Positions 12,191-24,644 of a DNA stretch of 64,000 nucleotides are shown one piece after another. How positions within the stretch are numbered: the first letter of the stretch is position 1; each line of letters begins with the position of its first letter. Under the pieces are notes generated by a model that saw only the letters and a list, made by a program, of their open reading frames with translations, searched no databases and was not told the DNA's origin. Source of the DNA: Cymbidium sinense (taxonomy: Eukaryota; Streptophyta; Magnoliopsida; Asparagales; Orchidaceae); contig CM038215.1 of NCBI GenBank assembly GCA_021442155.1, forward strand, positions 5,232,976 through 5,296,975. The letters are read 5' to 3'. A program made the translations under genes and the position numbers.

Positions 12191-12900
12191 AATTCATACT
12201 CAAGGGTCGATGTAGTTTACCGGGAGGGTAAGGATGTAATCATTGTGTTGTCATCTTCGGTGATGATTTTAGGGATAACCTCAGGACTTGCCAATTCCTC
12301 AAACATCACATGATTATTAAGCATGTTATTGAAGTAAGAAACACCCGAATCAGTAAGTTTATTTTCATCAGAAATCTGACTATTATCAGAATTTTTAATT
12401 TTCTTAATGTGATTTAAGGCCTTTATCTTATTGAATAATGCATGAAAATATTTAGTGTTCCTATCTCCCTCTGATTGTTTTTTAGCAAAAGCCTTTGGCT
12501 CTAGTAAGTTTCCTCCATATCTTGATAGTTGGTTAATTTATCTTTGGCTTGGTTTAATAAAATAATTTTACAATTATCCAGGATAACCTCTTCCTCTAAC
12601 AATATGACCTCTTGTTCTAATTCTCTTAAGTTAGTGAAAATGTTTTTGAAGTTATTTTTGTTCCACCATTTGAGCAACTGTTTAAGCCTTTTAAATTTCA
12701 GCCAAAGTCTCTTCATCCCCGAAATAGTATCATCAGGATAAAGAGGATCTCCCCAATTAGTAGCCACCACCTTCGCAAATCTGGTATCCAGCAACCACAT
12801 ATTTTGAAAATGAAAGGGATGGGGACTCTGTATTAACCTTAATAGAAATAAGCAAAGGAGAGTGATGGGATAGGGTTCTACTAAGATGTTCAACCGATGT
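12191..12900 (-). pseudogene. LINE ORF2 endonuclease-RT linker remnant
   Basis: Minus-strand segment between endonuclease and RT. In the frame open at 12501-12893 it reads HPFHFQNMWLLDTRFAKVV, then KRLKQLLKWWNKNNFKNIF and ELEQEVILLEEEV. These match the usual plant LINE linker (a phenylalanine/tryptophan motif followed by a helical K/E-rich stretch). Stops and indels are common between 12191 and 12500. The antisense open frame at 12529-12741 is a shadow. Confidence 0.8.
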
Positions 12901-13620
12901 ATTCGGAAAGGAGTTTATCCATAGATCATTAAATAGGATCCTATCAAGTCTTTGACACATTCTGTGGTTGTTCTGCTGAATTGGTAGCCACTGAAGCCCA
13001 GATTAGTCAAGTGACAATCAAGAGCCATATTATTAAATTCCTCCATAGATAAAGGGTTAGGAGGATTTCCACCCCTTCGTTCTTCCGAGGAAATAATAAT
13101 ATTAAAATCCCCATCCACAAACCAGAGAGCATTAATCGAGGTTGAAATTAATCGGATCATCCCAGGTTCCTTCTACCATTTGCATGAAGCATAGACAAAA
13201 GATCCAAAGCAGGACTAATTGCCAAAGGAGATTTTAGTATTCACGACCTGGTGAAGGTCCTGAATAATATGGAATGCAAAATGATTTTTCCAAAATTACT
13301 TGAGTTCGCAAAAAACTACTAAAGCCAATCATTCTAGCAATAGATTGGATGTTAGAAGGAAGGATAAATGGTTCCAAAATTGCTAGAAAAGAAATGTTAT
13401 GGATGCGAACTAAATTGCTAAGTCTATTACGAACAGAGAGGGAGCCTATCCCTTCGCATTCCAAATCAAGAAAGAGGCCATTACATAGGATGAGAAGAGC
13501 CAGATCTAGTAATTCTGGCATAGATTGGAGATTTAAATTTATGTGCTTTGTTTTTCCTATTTGTACAAAAATCAATTTCCAAACCAACAGCCTCACCATC
13601 CGATAAGGAAATTCCAATTA
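12865..13620 (-). pseudogene. LINE ORF2 APE-type endonuclease
   Basis: Minus-strand apurinic-endonuclease-like domain that would nick the target DNA. The start reads FLIWNAKG in one frame and GIGSLSVRNRLSNLV in the next, so a 1-base shift splits the first motif (near 13455-13470). The GDFN metal-binding motif is intact in VDGDFNIII (within 12915-13160), followed by the ERRGG and NLGFSGYQFS segments. In the next open piece, QRLDRILFNDLWINSFPN leads to LSRTLSHHSPLL. Family members have SDH here, so the Asp codon has become His (CAT, minus strand, 12865-12867). That change plus several frameshifts would inactivate it. Confidence 0.88.
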
Positions 13621-14873
13621 ATTATTTATTACCTGTAGATGCCTGAAGATTAACTATCAGTTCTCCTTCTTCCAACTAATTGTTCATCTCCTGATGCATC
13701 TTAGGTTCTAGATTTTGGTCCACATTAGCAGAAGAATTGGATGATGGGTTAAAATGAGGCAGAACACAAACCCCTAGATTCAGGGTGGAAGTTATCTCTA
13801 AATACTGCACCTCCTCCAAACCAACCTTATCATTCAACTGATCTTGGGCTATTGGAGATGACATAGCAATTAGCATTATTAAGAGAACAAACAATAAGAG
13901 GAGATCCTAAATCATTGGAAACATTAATCTATTTTGGATTTTAGACTTGGATCCACCATGAGGAAATTGATCCTTCATTAGATTTGTGCCAATGATTGAT
14001 TTTGACCATTTTCGACTTCTAATCGTTTCATGCCTAAGAGTTTGGGGTCATTTTATCAATTATTTGGGTGGCCATCTCCTTTGATGTTTCATTCAAAATT
14101 CCATTAGTACTAAGAGTAGATTTGGAGACCAAAGAATTTTTTTTAAATGTGGATGAGCTACAAAACACATTCATAAAAATGTCCCAATTTTGCGGAGAAC
14201 AAAATATAGGAAAATTTTAAATTCTAGTTTCTGTAAATATCCATATTTTTCTGATCCTATCCAAATTTCCTTAGGATATTTTTTAGTAATATCCACTTCC
14301 ACAAGAACACAGGAATAAAAGGTCTAGAGCTATAAGCAGTAGCTTGACCCAATTGGAGAGGTCGACTGAACAGGCTGGCCACGCATATAGGAATTCATGG
14401 TTAAAGAAATGCACACGAAGGTTAGGGATAAACAACCAAACTTGAACAATAGGAGATTACTCTTTAATGTTAAAAGGTTGTCCATTTTAATAAACAAATC
14501 TAGCGGTTGAACACATAATAAGAATGTCTTGCAAAAACATGAGAGTAATCCAAATCGTTAGCCAATTGAATCAAAACATGTCAAGAATCAATTAAACCCA
14601 CCGAAAGAACACCTGTCAATTTCAACGAATGAAAAAAACTTCAAATATTCTCTATTAGCGGGAGGCGAAGAGAAAATTTACTAACCAAAGCAAACTCATA
14701 AGGCTTAGCCAATTTTTCCAACACAACATCAGAACACATAACAGCGGGTACACCCCGAAATGTAGTAGGAATGAAATCAAAACACTCATCGATGTTATTC
14801 ACACATCCCTAAATGATTTAGAAGCTATGATAGGATTAGTACCATTTTTTCCTATCGAATCCTTATCTGCCAT
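13621..14873 (-). pseudogene. LINE ORF1 with DUF4283-like region
   Basis: Minus-strand ORF1 of the LINE. A plausible start Met is at 14871-14873 (MADKDSIGKNG). Further on, the frame reads VPAVMCSDVVLEKLAKPYE, then FSLRLPLIENI-stop, LTGVLSVGLIDS-stop-HVLIQLA and LLKWTTF. This is the pattern of DUF4283, the nucleic-acid-binding region in many plant LINE ORF1 proteins. Several stops interrupt it, and no zinc knuckle is clearly visible. The region around 13676-13894 is a low-complexity tail before ORF2. The Leu-rich frame at 14799-15083 overlaps the possible 5'-UTR; its Leu run is probably not coding. Confidence 0.75.
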
Positions 14874-15155
14874 AGCCAGATGAGATAGGGCTGGATTCCC
14901 CCATGGGGAGCCACAGTTGAATCCATAGTTAAAAGTATGGCATACCAGCGCAAGCACTAGCACTCTGTTTCTATATGAGGCAATAAAAATAGAGCGAGAG
15001 AAATTGCCGAGGAGGGGCGACGAAAAAGTTAGAAGCGACAGAAGAAGCAAGAGAGAAAGGAGAAGAAGAGAAACCCCTAACACGAGAGAAATGTAATCGA
15101 ACGATCACCGATAAAGGCAGAGAGATCACCGAAGAGGGACGGTGGCTAGGGCACT

Positions 15156-17387
15156 CTAGGGTTTATGGTTGAGGGGTTTTTAGGGTTTTGGGTTTAAGGT
15201 TTAGGGTTATAGGTTTGGGGTTGTAGGTTTAGGGTTTAAGGTTTGGGGTTTAGGATATAAGGTTTAGGGTTTAGGGTTTAGGGTATAGGGTATAGGGGTT
15301 TTTTTTTAAAATTAAGTAAATTGGTAGGTTAGGCTTATTTAGTTTATTTAGTTTATTTTATATTTATTTATATTAGTGTATTTTATTTTTTATTTTTATT
15401 TAGGTTTATTTTTTATTTTTATTTAGTTTACTTTATTGATTTTAGGTTTATTTATTTAAATTTATTTTTTAGGTTTATGTTTATTTTTTAGTTTAGTTTT
15501 TTTTATATTTTATTTTTTAAGTTTATTTTTATTTTTTATTTTTTGGTTTAGGTTTAAGTTTTTATTTTATTTTTTTAGGTTTAGGTTTAAGGTTTTTATT
15601 TGAGGTTTATTTTTAGGTTTTATTTTTTAGTTTAGGTTTAGGTTTATTTTTAGTTCATTTTATTTTATTTAGTTTAGGGTTTAGGTTTAGTTTATATTAG
15701 GTTTTGGTTTTTTTTTATATTAGTTTAGTTTATTTTAGTTTAGGTTTAGGTTTAGGTTTATTTTATTTTGTTTAGTTTAGGTTTAGGCCTTCTTAGTTTA
15801 GGGTTTAGGTTTTATTATTTAATTATTTTTTTGGTTTTATTTTTTGATTTACTTTTAGGTGTAGGTCTTTATTTAGTTTTATTTTATTTTATTTAGTTTT
15901 ATTTTATTTTTAATTTTCATTTAGTTTTATTTTATTTAAGTTTTCAATTTTTAGGTTTGTTTTATTTTTTAGTTTAGTTTAGGTTTTATTTATTTTAATT
16001 TATTTTTACATTTAAGTTTAGGTTTAGGTTTATGTTTAAGTTTTAATTTAGGATTTTATTTATTTTAGTTTATTTTATTTATATTTAGGTTTGGGTTTTT
16101 TCATTTATTTTATTTTTAGATTTTATTTAGTTTATGTTTAGTTTTTTTTAAGTTTTTAGGTTTATAGGGTTTAGGATTTTAGTTTTAGGGTTTATCGTTT
16201 AGGGTTTACAGTTTAGGGTTGTATGTTTTAGGGTTTAGTGTTTAGAGTTTAGGGTTTAAGATTTTAGGTTTTAGGGTTTAAGGTTTAGGGTTTAGGGTTT
16301 TAAGATTTAGGGTTTAGGATTTAGGGTTATAGGTTCAGGATTCAAGGTTTAGCGTTAGGTTTATTTAAAATTTTTTATTTTTCAAATTTTTTGTTTTTTA
16401 AAATTTTTTTATTTTTTTAAATTAAGAGAACTAGTAGGTTTAGGTTTATTTAATTTTTTTATTTTTCTTTAGGTTTATTTTATTTTATTTAGTTTAGTTT
16501 ATTAATTTTAGGTTTATTTATTTTAGTTTAGGTTTTTTATTTTAGTTTAAATTTAAGGTTTAAGTTTAGCTTTAGGTTTATTTTTGTTTAATTTTTTTTA
16601 GGTTTAGGATTTATCTTTTATTTTTAGGTTTAGGTTTAAATTTTTATTTTAGTTTTTTTGGGTTTAGGTTTTAGGTTTTTATTTTAGCATTGTTTTTAGG
16701 TTATATTTTTTATTTATTTAGGTATATTTTAGTTTATTTTATTTTATTTAGGGTTTACATTTAGGTTTAGGATTAGTTTATTTTAGGTTTAGGTTTAAGT
16801 TTTATTTATTTTAGTTTAGTTTATTTTAGTTTAGGTTTAGGTTTATTTTATTTTATTTTATTTTATTTTATTTTAGGTTTAAGTTTTTTCTTTAGTTTAG
16901 GATTTAGGTTTATTTTTTAGGTTTAGGTTTTTATTTTATTTTATTTAGGTTTATTTTTTTCCATTTTAGGATTTATTTTTATTGTATTTAGGTTTTTTAG
17001 TTTTAAGTTTAGCTTAGGGTTTTATTAATTTGATTTTAGTTTTATCTTTATTTTTTATTTTACTTTTTTCTAGGTTTAGGCTTAGGTTTTCATTTTATTT
17101 TAATTTTTAATTTTTTATTTGGTTTAGGTTCATTTATTTATTTTATTTTGAGGTTTTATTTAGTTTATGTTTAGGTTTTTAGCATTTTAGGGTTTAGGGT
17201 TAGTTAAGGATTTAGAGTTTAGGGCTTATGGTTTAGGGTTTAGAATTTAGGGTCTATGGTTTAGGGTTTAGGTTTTATGATATAAGGTTTCAGGTTTAGG
17301 ACTTTAAGGTTTAAGTTTTAGGGTTTAGGGTTTAGGGTTTAAGTTTTAGGTACACTTCAAGCTTTAGTTTGGGGTTTAGGATTTTTG
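15156..17387 (+). repeat. Telomere-derived satellite, TTTAGGG polarity
   Basis: Heptamer tract to 15300, reversed marker boxes at 15311-15328 and 16421-16438, T-rich derivative sequence, and a further heptamer tract at 17180-17385. The stretch at about 16560-17100 is a close relative of 18510-19001 (see findings). Confidence 0.92.
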
Positions 17388-17812
17388 GTTTTTTAACGAG
17401 AACAAATTATGATTCATCATTTCTTCTTTTTTTTCATCAACCAAATGCAGACCAAGTTTTCTAAGACACAAGCATGAACATAGATAAAACATAAGCACGC
17501 ATAGAGCGAATCAAAAACCCTAGATAACTAGAACTGCCTCTACTATTCCATAAGTAGATAGTCGTTCTTAGTTTCTCCCATCAGAACAACCCGGTCTCGG
17601 TAGAGTGATCCACCATCATATCCTTGATCTCTCCCTCCATCCCCACTGTTGTAACCTCCATGGCTCCTCTCCTCCACCACCACTTTGCTCCAACCACCAC
17701 CTCCATATCCACCACCACCTCAAGATCCCCCACCGCCACCACGATAATTGCCAAATCTAGACTGAGCATGGTTGACAATGATGTTCCTACCATCAAGGTT
17801 CTTCCAATTCTA
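17388..17812 (-). pseudogene. GRP 3'-end fragment, copy 4 (decayed)
   Basis: Minus-strand GRP tail remnant. From the AAT at 17807-17809 it reads NWKNLDGRNIIVNHAQSR, FGNYRGGGGGS and then TGA. Past the stop the same frame continues GGGGYGGGG; later, after a shift, it gives HGGYNSGDGGRDQGYDGGS. The 3'-UTR is recognisable and ends at a short T run on + (17386-17393). The 5' edge sits at the same codon as in copies 1 and 3, but the adjoining heptamer is mutated (CACTTAG). Non-functional. Confidence 0.85.
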
Positions 17813-19001
17813 AGTGTTTATATTTATTAGGATTTAGGGTTTAGTTTATTTTTAATTTATTTAGTTACTTTAGGTTTAGGTTTAGGGATTGAGGTTTAGG
17901 GTTAGGGTTTAAGTTTATGGTTTAGGGTTTATGGTTTAGTGTTTAGGGTTTTAGGGTTACATTTCTAGGGTTTAGGGTTTAGGGTTAGGGTTTAAAGGTT
18001 AGGGTTTAAAGTTTAGGGTTTTAGGGTTTAGGACTTTATGATTTACTGGTTTACACTTTAGGGTTTAGGGTTTAGTGTTTAGGCTTTAGGGTTTAGGGTT
18101 TTAAGGGTTTAAGGTTTAGGATTAGGGTTTAGGGATTAATATTAGGGTTTAGGGTTAAGGGTTTAGCATTTAGGGTAAAGGGTTTAGGTTAGTTTAAAGT
18201 TTTAAGGGTTTAGGGTTTATGCTTTAGGGTTAGTTTCAAGTTTTGAGGGTTTAAGGTTTAGGGTTCAGGGTTTAGGGCTAGTTTATGGTTTAGGGTTTTA
18301 GAGTTTAGTTTTTAGGGTTTATTCTTTAGGGTTTAGTGTTATGTTTAGGGTTTAGGGTTTAGGGTTTAGGGATTAGGAGTTAGGGTTTATTGTTTAGGGT
18401 TTAGGGTTTCGGGATGGTTTAGGGTTTAGGGTTTAGTGTATAAGGTTTTTTAGGGTTTGAAGTTTAGGCTTTAGGGTTTTTTATTTTTGTTTAATTTTAA
18501 GGTTTAAGTTTAGCTTTAGGATTATTATTTGTATAGGTTTTTTTTTTTAGGTTTAGGTTTTATTTTTTATTTTTAGGTTTGGGTTTATGTTTTTATTTTT
18601 TTATTTTTTTTGGGTTTAAGTTTTAGGTTTTTATTTTAGCATTTTTTTAGGTTTTTTTAGTTTAGATTTAGGTTTAATTTTTGTTTATTTTATTTTATTT
18701 AGGATTTAGATTTATGTTTAGGTTTAGTTTATTTTATCTTTAGGTTTAAGTTTTATTTATTTTAGTTTAATTTATTTTAGTTTAGGTTTAGGTTTATTAT
18801 ATTTTATTTTCAGTTTAGGTTTTTTTCTTTAGTTTAGGGTTTAGGTTATTATTTTATTTTATTTTAGGTTTATTTTTATTTCATTTTAGGTTTTGTTTTT
18901 ATTATATTTAGGTTTTAGTTTTAGGTTTAGCTTAGGGTTTTATTAATTTAATTTTAGTTTAGTTTTATTATTTTATTTTACTTTTTTCTAGGTTTTGGTT
19001 T
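17813..19001 (+). repeat. Telomere-derived satellite running into the gap
   Basis: Dense TTTAGGG heptamers (17820-18480), then T-rich derivative sequence ending at the first N. The last 490 bases resemble 16560-17100, so the gap is entered inside a tandem module. No gene seen. Confidence 0.92.
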
Positions 19002-19101
19002 NNNNNNNNNNNNNNNNNNNNNNNNNNNNNNNNNNNNNNNNNNNNNNNNNNNNNNNNNNNNNNNNNNNNNNNNNNNNNNNNNNNNNNNNNNNNNNNNNNN
19101 N
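19002..19101. other. Assembly gap (100 N)
   Basis: A run of exactly 100 N, the conventional length for a gap of unknown size. Telomere-type repeats read TTTAGGG on the left and CCCTAAA on the right, so the join reverses polarity. Confidence 0.99.
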
Positions 19102-22100
19102 AATTAAACCTAAAATTAAATAAAAAATAAAACCTAAACCCTAAACTAAAAAAAACATAAACCTAAAATAAAAATAAAATAAACCTAAACTAAAATAAGT
19201 AAAACCTAAACCTAAGCTTAAAATATATTAAACCTAAATTGAAACCTAAACCCTAAATAAAATGAAATAGACTAAAAAATAAACTTAAACCTAAACTAAA
19301 AGATAAAACCTAAAAATAAACCTAAAATCAAAACCTAAACCTACACCAAAAAAAAAAAAAATAAAACAGAAACCTAAACATAAAAAATAAAATAAAAATA
19401 AAACAAAACTAAAATATAAACTTAAAGCTAAACCTAAATCTAAAAAATAAACTAAAATAAAAAACCTAAACTAAAATAATTAAACCTAAAATAAATAAAT
19501 TAAAATAAAAATAAAATAAACTTAAATAAAATAAAAAATAAAATAAACTAAAATAAATGAAAATAAACTAAATAAACCTAAACCTACTAGTTTACTTAAT
19601 TTAAAAAAATAAAAAATAATATAAATAATATTAATAAAAAAACCCTAACCCTAAACCTACAACCTTAAACCCTAAACCCGAAACCTTAAAACCCTAAACC
19701 CTAAACCCTAAACCTTAAACCCTAAACCCAAAACCCTAAACCCTAAACCCTAAACCCAAACCCTAAAACTAAACCATAAACCCTAAACCCTAAACCCTAA
19801 ACACTAAACCTAAACCTTAAACACCTAAACTAAACTAAACCTAAACCCTAAACTAAATAAAATAAAATAAAATAAAAATAAACCTAAACCTAAACTAAAA
19901 GAAACCTAAAAAAACCTAAAATAAAACCTAAAACTTAAACCTAAAAAAATAAAAAAAACTAAAATCTAAACCTAAAATAATAAATAAAACTTAAACCTAA
20001 AATAAAATAAAATAAACTAAACTAAAAATAAACATAAACCTAAACCTAAGCCTAAAAAATAAACTAAAATAAATAAACCTAAAATAAATATTCGAAACAA
20101 AATAAAAATAAACCTAAATAAAAATAAAAATTAAATCAAATAAAATAAATAAAAAATAAACTAAATCAACCTAAACCTACTAGTTTACTTAATTTTAAAA
20201 AAGCTCTAAACCTTAAACCCTAAACCCTAAACCCTAAACCAATAACCCTAAGCACTAAACCCTAAATCCTAAACCATAAACCATAGAAATCCCTAAACCC
20301 TAAACCCTAAACTAACCCTTAACGCTAAAATCTAAACCCTAAACCCTAAACCCTAAACCCAAAACTCTAAACCCTAACCGTAACCCTAAACCTTAAACCT
20401 TAAACCCAAAATCTTAAATCTAAAAATTGAAACCCTAAACTTAAACTAACCCAAAACCCTAAACTAACCCCTAAAAATCCTAAGCTCTAAAGCCTAAACC
20501 CTAAACCCTAAACTAACCCTAATCCCTAAGCCCTAAACCTAAATAAAATAAACAAAATAAAATAAACCTAATCCTAAACTAAAATAAATAAAACCTAAAC
20601 CTAAACTTAGAATAAACTAAACTTAAACCTAAATTTAAACCCTAAATAAAATAAAATAAACTAAAAATAAAACTAAACCTAAACTAAAAAATAATACCTA
20701 AAAATAAACCTAAAATTAAAAAACTAAACCCAAAAAAAAAAATAAAATAAAACCTAAACTAAACCTAAAATTAAAAAATAACACCTAAACCTAAAATATA
20801 AAATAAAAATAAAACTAAACTAAAAAGTAAACCTAAACTTAAACCTAAACTTAAAAAATAAACAAAAATAAATAAACAAACTTAAATAAAAATAAAAATA
20901 AGCCTAAATTAAAATAAAAATAAAATAAACTAAAATAAATCAACTAAATAAACTAAATAAACCAAAACCTAGAAATTTACTTAATTTAAAAAATAAAAAA
21001 TTATTAAAAATAAAATAAAACCCTAAACCCTAAACCCTAAACTAGAACTTACAACCCTAAACCCTAACCCAAACCCTAAAACCCTAATCCCAAAACCCAA
21101 AACCCTAACCTCCTAACCCTAAACCATAAACCCTAAACAATAAACCCTAAACCCTAAACCCTAAACCCTAAAAACCTAAAAAATCTAAACATAAAATAAA
21201 TAAAACCTAAAAATAAAATAAAAAAATAAACCTAAATAAAAATAATAAATAAATAAAATAAAAAACCTAAACTAAAACCTAAACCTAAACCTAAACCTAA
21301 ACCTAGACCTAAAAAAATAAAATAAAAATTAAAAACTAAAATAAAATAAAAGATATATAAATCTAAATTAAACTAAAAACTAAAATACCTAAATAAAATA
21401 AAAACTAAACCTAAAATAAAAATAAAATAAACCTAAAATAAAATAAAATAAAATAAAAACTAAATAAAACCCTAAACCTAAAAAAATAAACCTAAAAATT
21501 AAACCAAAATTAAATAAAAGATAAAACATAAACCTTAAACTAAAAAAAAAACTCTAAACCTAAAATAAAATAAACCTAAACCTAAACCTAAACTAAAATA
21601 AATAAAACCTAACCCTAAACTTAAAATAAACTAAACCTAAACCTAAACCCTAAAAAAAATAAAATAAACTAAAAATAAACTAAACCTAAACTAAAAATAA
21701 AACCTAAAAAAATAAACCTAAAATAAAACCTAAACCTAAACCTAAAAAAATAAAATAAACCTAAACCTAAAAAATAAAATAAAAATAAAATAAAACCAAA
21801 AAAAAAGTAAACTAAAGCTAATTAAACCTAAAATAAAAATTAAAATAAAAAACCTAAACTAAAATAAATAAACCTAAAATAGATAAACTAAACTAAAGAA
21901 AAAATAAAAATAATAAAATAAATGCAAATAAATGAAAAATATACTAAATAAACTAAACCAACCTAAACCTACCAGTTTACTTATTAAAAAAATAATAAAA
22001 ATAATAAAAATAAATAAATACTAACCCCAAAACTAACTGTAAACCCTAAACCTACAACCCTAAACCCTAAAACCTAAAAACCTAAACCCTAAACCCTAAA

Positions 22101-24236
22101 CCCTAAACCTTAGAACCCTAAACCCTAAACCCTAATCCCTAAACCCTAAACCTTAAACCCTAAACCCTAAACTACTAAACCATAAACCCTAAACCCTAAG
22201 CCCTAAAACCTACAACCCTAAACCCTAAACCCTAAACCCTAAACCTAAATAAAACTAAAAATTAAAATAAATGAAAAAACCTAAACCTAAATAAAATAAA
22301 TAAACTAAAATAAAAACCTAAACTAAAACCTAAACCTAAACCTAAACCTAAACATAAAAATAAAATAAAAAATAAAAAATAAAAACTAAGCTAAAATAAA
22401 ATAAACTAAAACTGAAACTAAATTAAAAAAATAAACTTAAAAAAAAACTTAAATTAACTAAAATAAAATAAAAAAAAAATAAAAACCTAAACCTAAAAAT
22501 AAACCTAAAAATAAAACCTAAACCCTAAAATAAAAAAAACCTCAAATAAATAATATAAAATAAACCTAAACTCAAACTAAAATAAACAAAACCTATACAT
22601 AAACCTAAAATAAACTAAACCTAAACCATAAACTAAATAAAATAAAATAAACTAAAAAAAAACCTAAACCAAAACTAACAAGTAAAACCTAAAAATAAAC
22701 CTAAAATAAAAACCTAAAACCTAAACCTAAAAAAATTAAACCTAAACCTAAAATAACAAATAAACCTAAACCTAAAAAATAAAATAAAATAAACTAAACT
22801 AAAAAAATAAACATAAACCTAAATAAACCTAAAAAAATAAACTAAAATAAAAAACCTAAACTAAAATAATTAAACCTAAAAATAAATAAAATATAAATAA
22901 AAATAAACCTAAATAAAATAAAAATAAATTAAATAAATAAATAAAAAAATAAACTAAATAAACTAAACCTATATTTATTTAATTTTAAAATAAACCTAAA
23001 CCTAAACCTAAACTAAATCCTAAACCCTAAAAAAAACCTAAACTAACCTAAACCTAAACCCTAAACCCTAAACTAAAAAACATAAAAAACCCTAAACCTA
23101 AACTAATAACCCTAAAACCTAAACTATGCCCTAAACCTAACCTTAACCCTAAACTAAACCTTAACCTAAATCTAAACCCTAAAAAAAAACCCTAAATTAA
23201 ACTAACTAAACCTAAACTAAACCTAAACCTAAAACTTAAACCCTAAATAAACCTAAACCCTAAAACCTAAAACCTAAACCTCAAAACTAAACCCTAAACC
23301 TAACCATAAACCTAAAATAAAACCCTAAACCCTAAACTTAAACTAAACCCTAAAACTTAAACTAAACCTAAACCTAAACCTAAAAATAAAATAAAAAAAA
23401 TAAAATAAACTAAAATAAAATAAATAAAACCTAAACTAAACTAAAAAATAAAACCTAAATAAAATAAAAATAAAAAAATAAAATAAATCTAAAATAAAAT
23501 AAATAAAAACTAAATAAAAACCTAAACCTAAAAAAAGAAAAAATAAAACCTAAACCCTAAACTAAAAAAAACATAAACTTAAAATAAAATTAAAATAAGT
23601 AATATAAAATAAACCTAAACCTAAACTAAAATAAATTAAACCTAAAATAAATTAAACCTAAACCTAAACTAAACTAAATAAAATAAAGAAACTTAAAATA
23701 AACCCTAAACTAAAAAATAAACCTAAAAAAATAAACCTAAAATAAAACCTAAACCTAAACCTATAAAAAATAAACTAAAACCTAAACCTAAACCTAAAAC
23801 AAAAAAATAAAACCTAAACCTAAAAAATAAAATAAAATAAAACCCATAAAATAAACCTAAACCTAAAAAAAAAATAAACTAAGTTAAATAAACCTAAAAT
23901 AAATAAACTAAATAAAATAAAAAAATAAACCTAAATAAAAATAAAAAATAAAATAAACTAAATAAACTAAATAAACCTAAACCTATTGGTTTACTTAATT
24001 TAAAAAAAAAACTAAACTAAACTAAACCATAAACCTACAACCCTAAACCTAAACCCTAAACCTAATAAAACCATAAACCCTAAATTCTAAACCCTAAACC
24101 CTAAACCCTAAACCCTAAACCTTAAAACCCTAAAACCCTAAACCCTAAACTCTAAACCTAAACTAAAACCTAAACCCTAAACCTAAAACTTACAACCCTA
24201 AACACTAAAATAAAACCTAAAACCCTAAACCCTAAG
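19102..24236 (+). repeat. Telomere-derived satellite, CCCTAAA polarity
   Basis: Mirror of the left arm: A-rich AAATAAACCTAAA sequence alternating with CCCTAAA tracts, nearly without G on +. Marker boxes are at 19583-19600, 20176-20193, 20968-20985, 21968-21984, about 22968-22985 (weak) and 23982-23999, spaced 0.6-1.0 kb. Each is followed by a poly-A-like TTTAAAAAA and then a CCCTAAA tract. No gene seen. Confidence 0.93.
19583..19600 (+). repeat. Satellite marker box (example; consensus CCTACYAGTTTACTTAAT)
   Basis: A non-heptamer box standing out from its background. Plus-strand instances: 19583, 20176, 20968, 21968, 23982, 38715, 48283, 49214, 49795, 50545, 51601 and 53705. Reversed instances in the left arm: 6577, 7292, 8389, 10060, 10430, 15311 and 16421. 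The core GTTTACTTAAT is kept in most copies while the flanks drift. It ends each A-rich tract and precedes each CCCTAAA tract, so it marks the module boundary. Its function is unknown. Confidence 0.75.
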
Positions 24237-24644
24237 AATGAAAATCTTGATGGTGAACATCACCATCAACTAGCCTAGCTCTATGGTGGAGGCTAAGGTG
24301 GAGGCGAAACACAACACTGGGGATCTGAGGTATGGAGGTGGTTGTCATAAAAGGTGGTTATGGAGGTGGGAGGAGGGAGGTTACATCCATGGTGGTGAGG
24401 GAGAGATCGAGATATGATGGTGGATCCGCACTAAAGAGGCGGGTGGTTCGATGGGAACTAGAAATTGAAGAATTGATGATCCGATCTACTATGGAATTGT
24501 GTCTTTATAAGATATGGTTCTACTTATCTTGGTTTTGTTTGCTATGGGAGTTTTTTTTCTATGTCATCATTTATGTCTTAGAATACTTGGGTGCTACTTG
24601 GTTGATGAACTTGAAAATAAAAATGAAATTTGTTCTCTAAAAAA
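24237..24644 (+). pseudogene. GRP 3'-end fragment, copy 5 (decayed)
   Basis: Plus-strand GRP tail remnant joined to CCCTAAG at 24230-24236. It begins AATGAAAATCTTGATGGTG, the NGKNLDG codons with losses, followed by an in-phase TAG where a CAG is expected. Gly-rich codon runs (GGAGGTGGTTG, GGTTATGGAGGTGGG) and the GRDRGYDGGS-type end persist in broken frames. The ancestral stop region (GGGAACTAG, about 24454-24462) and 3'-UTR follow, ending TTGTTCTCTAAAAAA at 24628-24644. It lacks many short pieces present in its duplicate at 53956. The open frames at 24332-24640 and 24514-24699 are shadows. Confidence 0.83.

Larger units (their letters stand above)
11610..15155 (-). mobile_element. LINE (non-LTR retrotransposon), 3'-truncated
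   Basis: A minus-strand plant LINE with, in transcript order, a possible 5'-UTR (about 15155-14874), an ORF1 with a DUF4283-like region, an APE-type endonuclease, a linker and the first half of the reverse transcriptase. The right edge is where normal-complexity sequence gives way to TTTAGGG at about 15150-15165. The left edge cuts the RT immediately after the codons for GIRQGDPL (11610-11633), so the YADD motif, the C-terminal part, the 3'-UTR and poly(A) are gone. New LINE insertions are typically truncated at the 5' end, so loss of the 3' half points to later recombination or deletion against the satellite. Many stops and frameshifts make it dead. Confidence 0.9.

Noticed and set aside
19102..24236. 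CRISPR-like regular repeats
   Set aside because: The spacing is 0.6-1.1 kb, repeats are degenerate telomere-type DNA, and the context is a plant nuclear genome.
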